Assembly: GCF_036248255.1 (NCBI RefSeq)
Contig: NZ_CP109178.1
Location: 5,208,001-5,272,000, forward strand
DNA from: Streptomyces sp. NBC_01717
GTDB taxonomy: Bacteria > Actinomycetota > Actinomycetes > Streptomycetales > Streptomycetaceae
DNA: 64,000 nucleotides
Reading direction: 5' to 3'
Part shown: positions 36,216 to 45,449 of the stretch, one piece after another
How the letters are laid out: the number at the start of each line of letters is the position of its first letter
How positions within the stretch are numbered: position 1 is the stretch's first letter
Notes under the pieces: generated by a model
Told to the model about the DNA's origin: nothing
Seen by the model: only the letters and a program-made list of their open reading frames with translations
Databases searched by the model: none
Position numbers and translations under genes: made by a program

Positions 36216-37403
36216 TCAGCGAGAGCCGGTCCTGGCAATGGTCGCCACGGTTTCCACGGCCACCTCGGCGCGGGGCACGTCCTGGGCGTCCGCGTCGATC
36301 GAGCGGCGCAGCGCTTCATGGAGGCGAGCCGGGGTGAGCACCCCGAGGAACCGGCCGGTGCTCTCCCTGTCGATGACCGCTATCCAGCCCGCGTCGTGCT
36401 GGAGCATGGTGGCGAACGCCTGCTTGAGCGGGGCGCCGACGGGGAGCCAGGCCTCCATGCGGCGGGCGTGTTCACGGACCGTGCCCTTGGCCTCGGTGGG
36501 GGCGGTGTCCGCCGGGATCCAGCCGTGCAGCTTGTCGTCGCGGTCCAGGACGACGGCCCAGCGCGCCCCTTCCGCGCGCAGCCGCTCGGTCGCGCGGGAC
36601 AGCGGGTCGTCCAGATGCACGACGGGAGGCTGGTCGAGGTCGCCCTCCTCGATGGGGGTGACGGAGAGCCGCTTGAGACCGCGGTCCGCACCGACGAAGT
36701 CCGCGACGTACGGGGTGGCGGGTGCGCCGAGTACGGTCGCCGGGGAGTCGAACTGCTCGATGGAGCCCTGCCCGTAGACGGCGATTCGGTCGCCGAGCCG
36801 GACGGCTTCCTCGATGTCGTGAGTGACGAAAAGCACGGTTTTGCGGACCTGCGCCTGGAGTCTGAGGAATTCGTTCTGCAGGCGTTCACGGACGACCGGG
36901 TCGACCGCACCGAAAGGTTCATCCATCAGCAGTACCGGCGGATCCGCCGCCAGTGCCCTTGCCACTCCGACGCGTTGGCGCTGACCGCCGGAGAGCTGGT
37001 CCGGATATCGGTCACCGTAAACGGACGGATCGAGTCCCACCAGGTCGAGAAGTTCGGCGGCGCGCTCCCGGCCCCTTCCCCGTTTCCAGCCGAGGAGATG
37101 GGGAACGGTCGCCGTGTTCTCCAGCACCGTCTTGTGCGGGAAGAGACCGACCTGCTGGATCACATAGCCGATACGGCGGCGCAGTCGGACGGGGTCGATG
37201 GCGGATATGTCGTCCCCGTCGAGGAATATCCGGCCCTCGGTCGGTTCGATCAGCCGGTTCACCATCTTCATGGTGGTGGTCTTGCCGCAGCCCGACGGCC
37301 CCACGAGCGTGACCAGTTCACCCTCGGCCACTTCGAAGGAGAGATCGTCGACGGCGGTCGTGCCGTCCGCGTACCGCTTGGTGACGTGCTCGAATCGGAT
37401 CAT
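36216..37403 (-). CDS. OpuCA/ProV-like ATPase of a compatible-solute importer, with CBS domains
   Basis: 395 residues from ATG 37403 (GGGGAACC upstream), MIRFEHVTKRYADG. Walker A GPSGCGKTT near 36-44, signature LSGGQRQR near 137-144, Walker B LLMDEPFGAVDP. The first 240 residues are the ATPase; about 255-385 is a tandem CBS region, the ionic-strength or nucleotide sensor in this family. Energises glycine betaine/proline betaine/choline uptake under osmotic stress. Unusually it is encoded divergently from its two permeases and binding protein, sharing a 132-bp control region. Confidence 0.94.
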   Translation of the reverse strand: MIRFEHVTKRYADGTTAVDDLSFEVAEGELVTLVGPSGCGKTTTMKMVNRLIEPTEGRIFLDGDDISAIDPVRLRRRIGYVIQQVGLFPHKTVLENTATVPHLLGWKRGRGRERAAELLDLVGLDPSVYGDRYPDQLSGGQRQRVGVARALAADPPVLLMDEPFGAVDPVVRERLQNEFLRLQAQVRKTVLFVTHDIEEAVRLGDRIAVYGQGSIEQFDSPATVLGAPATPYVADFVGADRGLKRLSVTPIEEGDLDQPPVVHLDDPLSRATERLRAEGARWAVVLDRDDKLHGWIPADTAPTEAKGTVREHARRMEAWLPVGAPLKQAFATMLQHDAGWIAVIDRESTGRFLGVLTPARLHEALRRSIDADAQDVPRAEVAVETVATIARTGSR

Positions 37404-37535
37404 GGTTCCCCATTGTGGCGCGTGTTCTGTGAAGGACATGTTGCTGGAATACAACGGCCTCGGCGATTGTCAGTGGTCGAGGATAGGGTCGCCAGACATC
37501 GGTCCGACACGGCAAACGGGAGATGGGGGGTACGG

Positions 37536-38249
37536 ATGACCGGACAGAACTGCCTGGTGGCGAACGACTGGATCTGCGGGGAGTATCTCCGTTCCCGCAG
37601 CCAGGAGTTGACCGATGCGACCGTCCAGCACATCTGGATCACCGCGGTATCGGTGGTGATCGGACTCCTGGTGGCATTTCCACTGGCACTGCTCGCACGC
37701 CGCGGCCGACGGGTGGCGGGACCGGTGCTCGGGCTGACGACGGTGCTCTACACCGTGCCTTCGCTGGCGATGTTCTCGCTGCTGCTGCCACTGTTCGGAC
37801 TTTCCGCCGCGCTGGTCGTCACCGGCCTTGTGCTCTATTCGCTGACCATTCTCGTACGGAACATCCTGGCCGGGCTCGAAGCGGTGCCGCAGGAGGCGAA
37901 GGATGCCGCGAAGGGCATGGGGTACGGGCCGGGGAGGCTGCTGTGGGAGGTCGAACTCCCGCTGGCGTTGCCCGCGTTGATGGCCGGGGTCCGGATCGCC
38001 ACGGTCTCCACGATCGCGCTGACGACCGTCGGCTCGATCGTCGGCAGAGGCGGCCTCGGCAACCTCATCGAGGATGCCCTGCCGAGCTTCTTCAAGGCGC
38101 AGGTGCTCACCGCGTCGGTGCTCTGCGTCCTGCTCGCGGTGGTCGCCGACCTGCTGCTGCTCGGGGTGCAGCGGCTGCTGACGCCCTGGACCCGGATACC
38201 GAGGACCCGCGACGCCGTGGGTACGGGCGCTACGGCGGAGGCGGTCTGA
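37536..38249 (+). CDS. OpuCB-like permease
   Basis: 237 residues with five to six helices. BPD_transp_1 domain with the EAA loop reading GLEAVPQEAKDAAKGMGYGP, near residues 110-129, which contacts the ATPase. N-terminal Cys-containing segment (MTGQNCLVANDWICGEYL) is outside. First gene of the permease-permease-binding protein operon; three bases separate its stop from the next start. Confidence 0.94.
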   Translation: MTGQNCLVANDWICGEYLRSRSQELTDATVQHIWITAVSVVIGLLVAFPLALLARRGRRVAGPVLGLTTVLYTVPSLAMFSLLLPLFGLSAALVVTGLVLYSLTILVRNILAGLEAVPQEAKDAAKGMGYGPGRLLWEVELPLALPALMAGVRIATVSTIALTTVGSIVGRGGLGNLIEDALPSFFKAQVLTASVLCVLLAVVADLLLLGVQRLLTPWTRIPRTRDAVGTGATAEAV

Positions 38250-38252
38250 CGC

Positions 38253-38927
38253 ATGGGAGTTCTCGGAGAGGCCTGGACCTGGCTGACCACCGGCACCAAC
38301 TGGTCGGGGGACAGCGGGGCGGGCCACCGGCTCGGCGAGCATCTGTACGTCAGCGGGGTGTCTCTCGCGCTGGCCTGCCTGATCGCGTTGCCGTTGGCCC
38401 TGTATCTGGGGCACATCGGGAAGGGCGGCGCGCTGGCCGTCAACGTCTCCAATGTGGGGCGGGCGATCCCGGTCTTCGCGGTGCTGGCCCTGTTCATGGT
38501 GTCGCCGCTGCGCAACGCCGGATATGTGCCGACGGTCATCGCGCTGGTGCTGTTCGCCGTGCCGCCGCTGCTGACCAACGCCTATGTCGGGATGACGGAG
38601 GTGGACCGGTCGGTGGTGGAGGCGGCGCGGGGCATGGGGATGTCCGGCGGCCAGCTCTTCGTACGGGTCGAGCTCCCGCTGGCCTATCCGATGATCATGA
38701 CCGGTCTGCGCTCGGCGGCGGTCCAGGTCGTCGCCACGGCCACGATCGCCGCGATGGTCGGCCAGGGCGGTCTCGGCCGGATCATCACCGCCGGATTCAA
38801 CACGTACAACACACCGCAGGTGGTCGCGGGCGCGCTGCTCGTCGCCGTGCTCGCCCTGCTCGTCGAGGCGGTGCTGGTGGGGCTGGACCGGGCCCTGTCA
38901 CCGCTCCGCCGCCGGCGGACCGCCTGA
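38253..38927 (+). CDS. OpuCD-like permease
   Basis: 224 residues, five to six helices. EAA loop reads GMTEVDRSVVEAARGMGMSG, near residues 111-130. Pairs with the preceding permease to form the membrane channel of the betaine/choline importer. Starts three bases after the first permease ends, so translation is almost certainly coupled. Confidence 0.94.
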   Translation: MGVLGEAWTWLTTGTNWSGDSGAGHRLGEHLYVSGVSLALACLIALPLALYLGHIGKGGALAVNVSNVGRAIPVFAVLALFMVSPLRNAGYVPTVIALVLFAVPPLLTNAYVGMTEVDRSVVEAARGMGMSGGQLFVRVELPLAYPMIMTGLRSAAVQVVATATIAAMVGQGGLGRIITAGFNTYNTPQVVAGALLVAVLALLVEAVLVGLDRALSPLRRRRTA

Positions 38928-38987
38928 TCCCATTCATGTGCCCAACACACCTTGCAAACAGCCCTTTTGCTGTGGACGGAGAACAAC

Positions 38988-39965
38988 ATGAGCAAGACCT
39001 CGCGCATAGCGGGCGCGGTCATCGGCATGGTCGTGCTGGCCGGCTCGGTCGCAGCCTGCGGCGGCGACAGCCTGGAGAAGGACAAGGGCGGTTCCGCCGC
39101 GTCCGGTGATTCCGGGAAGAAGGGCTCGCTCGTCGTCGGCGCCGCCGCCTTCACCGAGTCCAAGGTGGTCGCCGAGCTGTACGCGCAGATTCTCGGCGAC
39201 GCCGGATACAGCACCTCGGTCACCACGGTGAAGAACCGGGAACTGTACGAGCCGTCCCTGGAGAAGGGCGAGATCGACGTCGTACCGGAATACGCCGCGA
39301 CGATCGCCGAATTCCTCAACGCCAAGGTGAACGGGGCGAAGGCGGCCGAGGAGAAGCCGGTTGCCTCCGGTGACGCGGCGGCCACCGTCGCCGCGCTGGA
39401 GAAGCTCGCCACCCCGCGCGGATTGAAGGTGCTTCCGGCCGGTGACGCCGTCGACCAGAACGCCTTCGCGGTGACCAAGGAATTCGCCGACAAGAACAAG
39501 CTGAAGACTCTTTCGGACCTCGGCGCCTCCAAGCTGAAGGTGAAGATCGCGGCGGGCGACGAGTGCGAGGTGCGGCCGTTCTGCGCACCGGGGCTGAAGA
39601 AGACGTACGGCATTGATGTCACCGGTATCGACCCCAAGGGAGTCGGCACCCCGCAGGCCAAGCAGGCTGTGAAGGACGGCAAGGACCAGCTGGTCCTCAC
39701 CACCACCACGGACGCGGTGCTGGACAGCTACGACCTGGTGTTCCTGGAAGACGACAAGAAGCTCCAGAACGCGGACAACGTCCTTCCGGTTCTCAATGCC
39801 AAGGACGCCGGCGCACCGGACATTGCCGATGCGCTCGGCAAGCTCACCAAGGTGCTCACCACGGAGGACCTCGCGGAACTGAACCGCAAGGTCGACGCCG
39901 AGCGCGCCAAGCCCGCCGATGTGGCCAAGGACTATCTGCAGTCGAAAGGCCTGATCAAGAAGTAG
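38988..39965 (+). CDS. OpuCC-like substrate-binding lipoprotein
   Basis: 325 residues from ATG 38988 with GGAG 6 bases upstream. Signal peptide with lipobox LAGSVAAC; a Gly/Ser/Lys linker follows. OpuAC/type II binding fold with VVGAAAFTESKVVAELYAQI, DVVPEYAATIAEFLN and DAVLDSYDLVFLEDD, characteristic of quaternary-ammonium binding proteins, the family that also includes ProX and OsmF. Captures betaine or choline outside the membrane for the two permeases upstream. Confidence 0.94.
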   Translation: MSKTSRIAGAVIGMVVLAGSVAACGGDSLEKDKGGSAASGDSGKKGSLVVGAAAFTESKVVAELYAQILGDAGYSTSVTTVKNRELYEPSLEKGEIDVVPEYAATIAEFLNAKVNGAKAAEEKPVASGDAAATVAALEKLATPRGLKVLPAGDAVDQNAFAVTKEFADKNKLKTLSDLGASKLKVKIAAGDECEVRPFCAPGLKKTYGIDVTGIDPKGVGTPQAKQAVKDGKDQLVLTTTTDAVLDSYDLVFLEDDKKLQNADNVLPVLNAKDAGAPDIADALGKLTKVLTTEDLAELNRKVDAERAKPADVAKDYLQSKGLIKK

Positions 39966-39979
39966 CGGATGACGACTTA

Positions 39980-40038
39980 GGAGGCCGCCGGTAAGCCCCT
40001 CAGGTAACTGCCGGGGAACAGATTGCCGGGCGGCCTCC
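39980..40038 (+). terminator. Long-loop inverted repeat after the importer operon
   Basis: GGAGGCCGCCGG (39980-39991) pairs with CCGGGCGGCCTCC (40026-40038), with one unpaired base and further short stems in between. Lies directly after the binding-protein stop. Confidence 0.5.
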
Positions 40039-40071
40039 CAAGTGACCCCTACGCACGGTAAATTTCAGGCC

Positions 40072-41085
40072 ATGCCACGTGGACGTCATCGCCATTCGCC
40101 ACCTCTCCACAGAATCCTGCCTCCTTCGGTCGTCGCCGGAGCGGCAGTCCTCTGTGCGGCGGGCGCCTGGCTTCTCGCCGAACCCCTGGTCCTGCGCGGA
40201 CTGGTCGCCGCCGCTGCGGCCGCCGCCGTCACCGGGGCGTATCTGATGCGCGCCTGGGACCGGGAAGCGGGCCGCCGCGTCGCGGATCTGACGCGCGCCC
40301 GTGCCAGCGACGAATGGAAGACCGAGGAGCGCATAGCGGAGCTCGAGGCCGACCTCGACGAGTCGCGGACGCTGCGCGTCCGGCTCGAGACGAAGCTGCG
40401 CCGCAAGCGCGTGGAGCTCGCCGGTCTGCGCGGTGAGCACGCCGCACTGCTGCGCCGGTACGCCAACGCCGAGACCGAGCGGGCCAGCGCGCTGGAGGGC
40501 CGCAGGCAGCTCGCGATCGAAGCGGCCGCCACGCCCCGGGAGCTGCCCACCGCACGTTCCACGCCGACGCCGGCCGCGTATCTGCGCGCCGCCCAGGCCC
40601 TGCAGGACCTCAGTCGCAACGCCGCGCTCCAGGAGGCCCGCCGCACCGCCGAGCGGGCCAGGAAGCGCGATCTCGAGGAGCGCGCCCGGGAGGCCGAGGA
40701 GCCGCAGGGGAAGCACGCGGCGACCGCGGCACCGGGCACCGAGCAGCGCCGCCCGCAGGCCGCCCTGCCCCCGGCCCGCCGCCCGTCGACGGTGCTCCCG
40801 GCGCCGCGCGCGGTCCCGGCCGCCAGCGCGGTCGTTCCGTACGCCGCGTCCCGCCGTCATCCGGTGCCGCAGGGAAGCTTCGACTTCTTCGGTACGCAGA
40901 AGGCGCACGCCGCGATCGAGTCCGTGCAGAACGAGGACCTTGCGGACGTGGTCGGCGAGGAGGCACTGGCCGCACACCGCACGGGCACGGCCGCGAACCG
41001 CACCGTCGGCAAGGTCATCGACCTGACGGCGCACGACGAGACCGAACAGCTGGACGTCGCCGGACTGCGCAGCGCGATCTCGTAG
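40072..41085 (+). CDS. Membrane-anchored coiled-coil protein of unknown function
   Basis: 337 residues from ATG 40072 (a GTG at 40042 would add 10). Two adjacent hydrophobic segments (about 19-36 and 41-58, Ala-rich), then a charged coiled coil (about 62-150) rich in Glu, Arg and Leu, followed by an Ala/Pro/Arg-rich linker (150-265) and a short conserved-looking C-terminal part (GSFDFFGTQKAHAAIESVQN, about 275-294). No enzyme motif. Could scaffold envelope proteins; family not recognised. Convergent with the nuoD gene. Confidence 0.82.
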   Translation: MPRGRHRHSPPLHRILPPSVVAGAAVLCAAGAWLLAEPLVLRGLVAAAAAAAVTGAYLMRAWDREAGRRVADLTRARASDEWKTEERIAELEADLDESRTLRVRLETKLRRKRVELAGLRGEHAALLRRYANAETERASALEGRRQLAIEAAATPRELPTARSTPTPAAYLRAAQALQDLSRNAALQEARRTAERARKRDLEERAREAEEPQGKHAATAAPGTEQRRPQAALPPARRPSTVLPAPRAVPAASAVVPYAASRRHPVPQGSFDFFGTQKAHAAIESVQNEDLADVVGEEALAAHRTGTAANRTVGKVIDLTAHDETEQLDVAGLRSAIS

Positions 41086-41119
41086 CGGGCCGGCGGCAGC
41101 GGGCCCGGGGCCCTGCCGG

Positions 41120-42262
41120 CTACTTGTCGATGTCGCCGACCACGAAGAACAGCGAACCCAGGATCGCCACCATGTCGGCGACGAGTGTCCCCGGCAGCAG
41201 CTCGGTGAGCGCCTGGATGTTGTTGTACGAGGCGGAGCGGAGCTTCAGCCGGTACGGGGTCTTCTCGCCCTTGGACACCAGGTAGTAGCCGTTGATGCCG
41301 AGCGGGTTCTCGGTCCAGGCGTAGGTGTGGCCCTCGGGGGCCTTGAGCACCTTGGGGAGCCGCTGGTTGATCGGACCGGGCGCCAGATCGGCCATCCGGT
41401 CCAGGCAGGCGTCCGCCAGGTCCAGTGCGTTGTGGGACTGCTCCAGCAGACATTCGAAGCGGGCCAGGCAGTCGCCCTCGGTACGGGTGACGACCTTGAG
41501 GGTGTCCTGCAGCTCCCCGTACGCGAGATACGGCTCGTCGCGCCGCAGATCGAAGTCCACCCCGGAGGCGCGGGCGATCGGACCGGACACCCCGTACGCG
41601 TGCACGGTCTCGGCGGACAGCACGCCGACACCGCGGGTCCGGCCCCGGAAGATCTCGTTGCCGAGCACCAGCCTGTCGTACACGTCCATCCGCGAGCGGA
41701 CGGACGCGACGGCGTCCCGCGCGCGGCCCAGCCAGCCGGCCGGGAGGTCCTCCTTGAGACCGCCGACCCGGTTGAACATGTAGTGCATCCGGCCGCCGGA
41801 GACCTCCTCCATCACGGCCTGGAGCTCTTCGCGTTCCCGGAAGGCGTGGAACACCGGAGTGATACCGCCCAGTTCCAGCGGGTACGAGCCGAGGAACATC
41901 AGATGGTTCAGCACCCGGTTCAGCTCGGCGAGCAGGGTCCGCGTCCAGACCGCGCGCTCCGGGACCTCCATGCCGAGCATCCGCTCGACGGCCATCACGA
42001 CGCCCAGCTCGTTGGAGAACGCCGACAGCCAGTCGTGGCGGTTGGCGAGCATCACGATCTGCCGGTAGTCGCGGGCCTCGAAGAGCTTCTCCGCGCCGCG
42101 GTGCATGTACCCGATGACCGGCTCGGCGTGCTGGATCCGCTCGCCGTCGAGGACGATCCGCAGACGGAGCACGCCGTGGGTCGAGGGGTGCTGGGGCCCG
42201 ATGTTGAGCACCATGTCGGTGCTCTCCGCCGCGCCGCCGATGCCGACTGTCGTCTCCGTCAT
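41120..42262 (-). CDS. nuoD: Orphan NADH-quinone oxidoreductase subunit D homologue
   Basis: 380 residues. Homologue of the 49-kDa (NuoD/Nqo4) subunit that forms the quinone site of complex I, but no other nuo gene is in the window. [13 protein letters not shown] (22-34) keeps the quinone-site His (His29 = T. thermophilus His38). The quinone-binding Tyr (Tyr87 there) is Trp78 here (RHDWLSAF), and Asp139 is Glu130. Arg55 in the HRGAEKL segment matches the Arg that mitochondria dimethylate. Ends FFVVGDIDK like true NuoD. Immediately downstream of an NDUFAF7-family methyltransferase gene. Confidence 0.93.
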   Translation of the reverse strand: MTETTVGIGGAAESTDMVLNIGPQHPSTHGVLRLRIVLDGERIQHAEPVIGYMHRGAEKLFEARDYRQIVMLANRHDWLSAFSNELGVVMAVERMLGMEVPERAVWTRTLLAELNRVLNHLMFLGSYPLELGGITPVFHAFREREELQAVMEEVSGGRMHYMFNRVGGLKEDLPAGWLGRARDAVASVRSRMDVYDRLVLGNEIFRGRTRGVGVLSAETVHAYGVSGPIARASGVDFDLRRDEPYLAYGELQDTLKVVTRTEGDCLARFECLLEQSHNALDLADACLDRMADLAPGPINQRLPKVLKAPEGHTYAWTENPLGINGYYLVSKGEKTPYRLKLRSASYNNIQALTELLPGTLVADMVAILGSLFFVVGDIDK

Positions 42263-42388
42263 ACGGCCAGTATTCCCTGAGCGCCGGGGGCGGTGCGGGG
42301 TGGGGCGCCTGCGGCGGGCCCGTTCCCCTGCGCGCCCGTTCCCGCCCCGGACCCCGGTACTCGACGCCGGACGGGCCGCGGGACGCCC

Positions 42389-43408
42389 TCAATCGCCGGT
42401 CGGGCCGGACGCGACCGCCGGATACGGCCGCCGTGTCACCCGTTGCATCAGCCAGCCGAAGTCGCCGAGCCCGCCCCGCGCGGTCAGCTCAGCCGCCTCA
42501 CCCGCCGACGCGAGCGCGCGCACGTATCCCGCCGGATCGCTGGACGCGAGGGCGAGCGACGGCCGCTCCCCGCTGATACCCAGCCCCCGCAGTGCCTCCC
42601 GCTGATCAACCACCTCGGGCTCGCCGCCCACGGTCCCGGCCGCCGCGCACGCGTCCAGCGCCACATGCGAGGTGAGATCGCAGCTGCCGTCCGGCACCGG
42701 CCGCACCTCGCGCCCCGCCCGGAAGCCGGTCAGTGTGCCGAACGGCGGCCGCGCCTGCCGTACGTGGGCGTAGTCGACAGCCACCGCGAGACCCGCGGAC
42801 AGGGTGGAGACCGCCCGCGCCCACGCCTCGTCGCGCGGCCGGCCGATCTCCGCACGGCTGCCCGGTCCGGCCGACGGCCACCAGCGCCGCAGCCAGGCGG
42901 CGTCCTCCCCGGTCACGGGTTCACCCAGCCGCTCGGCGCCGTCCGCCGTCCTGACGAGGACATACCGGTCGATGCCGTCCGTGTCGGTCTCCGCGACCGG
43001 CGTCGGGACGTTGTCCAGCCACTCGTTGGCGAACAGCAGCCCCCGCGCACCCGGCGGCGGCTCGGCGCACCACGCGATCCGGGGGTCCAGGCCGGCCGGC
43101 CGCCCGGCGATCTCCACGGCGTACGCCCGTACCGAGAGTCCCGTCGGGGCGATCCCGGGCAGCGCCGCAAGCACACCCGTCACCAGCTCTCCCCGCCCGG
43201 CCCCCAGATCCACCAGATCGACCGCGTCCGTCCCCAGTTCCCGCGCCGTCCTGACCAGCAGCCGGGCCACCGCGGCGGCGAACAGCGGGGACGCGTGCAC
43301 GGACGTACGGAAGTGCCCGGCCGGCCCTTCGAGGCTCCGGTAGAACCCCTCGTCCCCGTACAAAGCGGTCTCGGCCGCCTCCTGCCACCCACGCCACTCA
43401 TCCGTCAC
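42389..43408 (-). CDS. SAM-dependent methyltransferase of the NDUFAF7/MidA (DUF185) family
   Basis: 339 residues from GTG 43408 (GGAG upstream). Family pattern: [20 protein letters not shown] (17-36), SAM motif [12 protein letters not shown] (65-75), [10 protein letters not shown] (126-135), [32 protein letters not shown] and [11 protein letters not shown]. Mitochondrial NDUFAF7 symmetrically dimethylates an Arg of the NuoD orthologue NDUFS2 during complex I assembly. Here the next gene on the same strand, 126 bp on, is a NuoD homologue carrying that Arg. Somewhat shorter than the usual 380-440 residues. Divergent from the sensor kinase. Confidence 0.9.
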   Translation of the reverse strand: MTDEWRGWQEAAETALYGDEGFYRSLEGPAGHFRTSVHASPLFAAAVARLLVRTARELGTDAVDLVDLGAGRGELVTGVLAALPGIAPTGLSVRAYAVEIAGRPAGLDPRIAWCAEPPPGARGLLFANEWLDNVPTPVAETDTDGIDRYVLVRTADGAERLGEPVTGEDAAWLRRWWPSAGPGSRAEIGRPRDEAWARAVSTLSAGLAVAVDYAHVRQARPPFGTLTGFRAGREVRPVPDGSCDLTSHVALDACAAAGTVGGEPEVVDQREALRGLGISGERPSLALASSDPAGYVRALASAGEAAELTARGGLGDFGWLMQRVTRRPYPAVASGPTGD

Positions 43409-43504
43409 GGGGCCAAGTCTCCACCTTGGGGAGTACGGTCCCAGGAACCGGATCGACCCTCCGGCTGACCCGCCCACCTGCCGCCTGTCCCTACGCTGGG
43501 TTAC

Positions 43505-44704
43505 GTGCAGCGCCTCTACGACTTCATCCGCAGGCACCCGACGGGCGTCGACATCTTCTGGGCTGTCGTCCTCCTCGGGCTCTCCGGCGTGTCCATCGTG
43601 GGTGACCAGGGCCGAGGCACACCACGGCTGGCTGCCGTACCGGTCGTCATCGGTCTCTGCCTGGTCGTCGCGCTGCGCCGCAGGGCGCCGGAGAAGATGC
43701 TGCTGCTCGCCGTCGCGGCGGGCGTCGTGCAGCTGATGCTCGACGTCAGGCCGAGCGTCGCGAACTTCGCCATGCTGGTGATCACCTTCACGGTGGCCAC
43801 GGTCGGCGAGCGATGGGCCTCACGGGTCGCACTGGTCTGCAGCCTGTGCGCGGCCGGTCTCTCGCAGCTGCGCTGGCCCAGCGAGACCCGGGGCGGCTGG
43901 GTCCAGGAGGTCTTCGTCGTCGTCGTCATGACCGTGCCGTTCGTCCTCGCCTGGGTGCTCGGCGACTCGATGCGGACCCGGCGGGCATACTTCAGTCAGC
44001 TGGAGGAGCGGGCCGCCCGGCTGGAGCGGGAGCGTGAGGCGCAGTCGAAGGTCGCCGTGGCCGCCGAGCGGGCCCGTATCGCCCGCGAACTGCACGATGT
44101 CGTCGCGCACAACGTCTCGGTGATGGTGGTGCAGGCCGACGGGGCGGCGTACGTGATGGACGCGGCGCCCGACCAGGCCCGGCAGGCCCTGGAGACCATC
44201 TCCAGCACCGGCAGGCAGGCCCTCGCCGAGATGCGCCGGCTGCTCGGCGTGCTGCGCACCGGCGACAGCCAGGAGAGCGGGGAGTACGTCCCGCAGCCCG
44301 ACGTCGAGCAGATCGAGGACCTTATCGAGCAGGTCCGCCGGACCGGTCTGGCGGTGGACTTCAAGATCGAGGGCACGCCGCGCCCGCTGCCCACCGGCGT
44401 CGAGCTGACGGCGTACCGCATCGTCCAGGAAGCACTGACCAACACCCGCAAGCACGGTGGCCCGGACGCCGGGGCCAGCGTGCGGCTGGTCTACTTCGAC
44501 GACGGGCTCGGACTGCTCGTCGAGGACGACGGCCGGGGCGCGGCGCACGAACTGTACGAGGACGGCGGCGCCGACGGCGCAGGTCACGGGATGATCGGTA
44601 TGCGCGAGCGGGTCGGCATGGTCGGCGGCACGCTGGACGCCGGGCCGCGGCCCGGCGGCGGGTTCCGGATCAGCGCACTGCTGCCGCTCAAACCCGCCCA
44701 CTAG
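43505..44704 (+). CDS. NarL-type sensor histidine kinase
   Basis: 399 residues, GTG start. Five to six hydrophobic segments in residues 15-160 form the sensing part. HisKA_3 box [20 protein letters not shown] with phospho-accepting His197; HATPase domain with [19 protein letters not shown] (N box, about 300-318), DDGRG, and [16 protein letters not shown]. Partner of the response regulator 43 bp downstream. Signal unknown; the membrane segments have no large external loop, so an intramembrane or envelope cue is likely. Confidence 0.95.
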   Translation: MQRLYDFIRRHPTGVDIFWAVVLLGLSGVSIVGDQGRGTPRLAAVPVVIGLCLVVALRRRAPEKMLLLAVAAGVVQLMLDVRPSVANFAMLVITFTVATVGERWASRVALVCSLCAAGLSQLRWPSETRGGWVQEVFVVVVMTVPFVLAWVLGDSMRTRRAYFSQLEERAARLEREREAQSKVAVAAERARIARELHDVVAHNVSVMVVQADGAAYVMDAAPDQARQALETISSTGRQALAEMRRLLGVLRTGDSQESGEYVPQPDVEQIEDLIEQVRRTGLAVDFKIEGTPRPLPTGVELTAYRIVQEALTNTRKHGGPDAGASVRLVYFDDGLGLLVEDDGRGAAHELYEDGGADGAGHGMIGMRERVGMVGGTLDAGPRPGGGFRISALLPLKPAH

Positions 44705-44747
44705 CCCACTGCCCGTTGCTGGACAGGAACAGGAGACAAGGACCCTC

Positions 44748-45425
44748 ATGGCGATCCGCGTGATGCTCGTCGACGACCAGGTGCTGTTGCGCACCGGCTT
44801 CCGGATGGTGCTCGCGGCGCAGCCGGACATGGAGGTCGTCGCCGAGGCCGGCGACGGCGCGGAGGCGATCGAGAACCTTCGCTCCACCGCTGTCGACGTG
44901 GTGCTGATGGACGTACGCATGCCGAGGCTGGACGGTGTCGAGGCGACCCGGCGCATCTGCGCCCGGCCCGATGCGCCCAAGGTGCTCATCCTGACCACGT
45001 TCGACCTGGACGAATACGCCTTCTCCGGTCTGAAGGCCGGGGCCAGCGGTTTCATGCTCAAGGACGTGCCGCCGGCCGAGCTGCTCGGCGCGATCCGTTC
45101 GGTGCACAGCGGCGACGCGGTCGTCGCCCCGTCCACCACGCGGCGGCTGCTCGACCGCTTCTCGCCCCTGCTGCCGAGCAGCACCGACGAACCCAAGCAC
45201 AAGGACATCGGCAAGCTCACCGAACGCGAACGCGAAGTGATGCTGCTGGTCGCGCAGGGCATGTCGAACGGCGAGATCGCGGCGCGGCTGGTGCTCTCCG
45301 AGGCGACGGTCAAGACGCACGTCGGCCGCATCCTCACCAAGCTGAACCTGCGCGACCGGGTGCAGGTCGTCGTGCTCGCGTACGAGACGGGGCTGGTACG
45401 GGCCGGCGGAGGCGGGGCGGGCTGA
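44748..45425 (+). CDS. LuxR/NarL-family response regulator
   Basis: 225 residues. Receiver domain 1-120 with acidic pair Asp9/Asp10, phospho-acceptor Asp55 (VLMDVRMP) and Lys104 region (GFMLKDVPP). LuxR-type DNA-binding domain at about 155-215: LTEREREVMLLVAQGMSNGE and LSEATVKTHVGRILTKL. Controlled by the upstream kinase; the pair forms one operon. Convergent with the ArsR-type regulator. Confidence 0.96.
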   Translation: MAIRVMLVDDQVLLRTGFRMVLAAQPDMEVVAEAGDGAEAIENLRSTAVDVVLMDVRMPRLDGVEATRRICARPDAPKVLILTTFDLDEYAFSGLKAGASGFMLKDVPPAELLGAIRSVHSGDAVVAPSTTRRLLDRFSPLLPSSTDEPKHKDIGKLTEREREVMLLVAQGMSNGEIAARLVLSEATVKTHVGRILTKLNLRDRVQVVVLAYETGLVRAGGGGAG

Positions 45426-45449
45426 CAACGGCGGGCGCGCCCGGTCACC

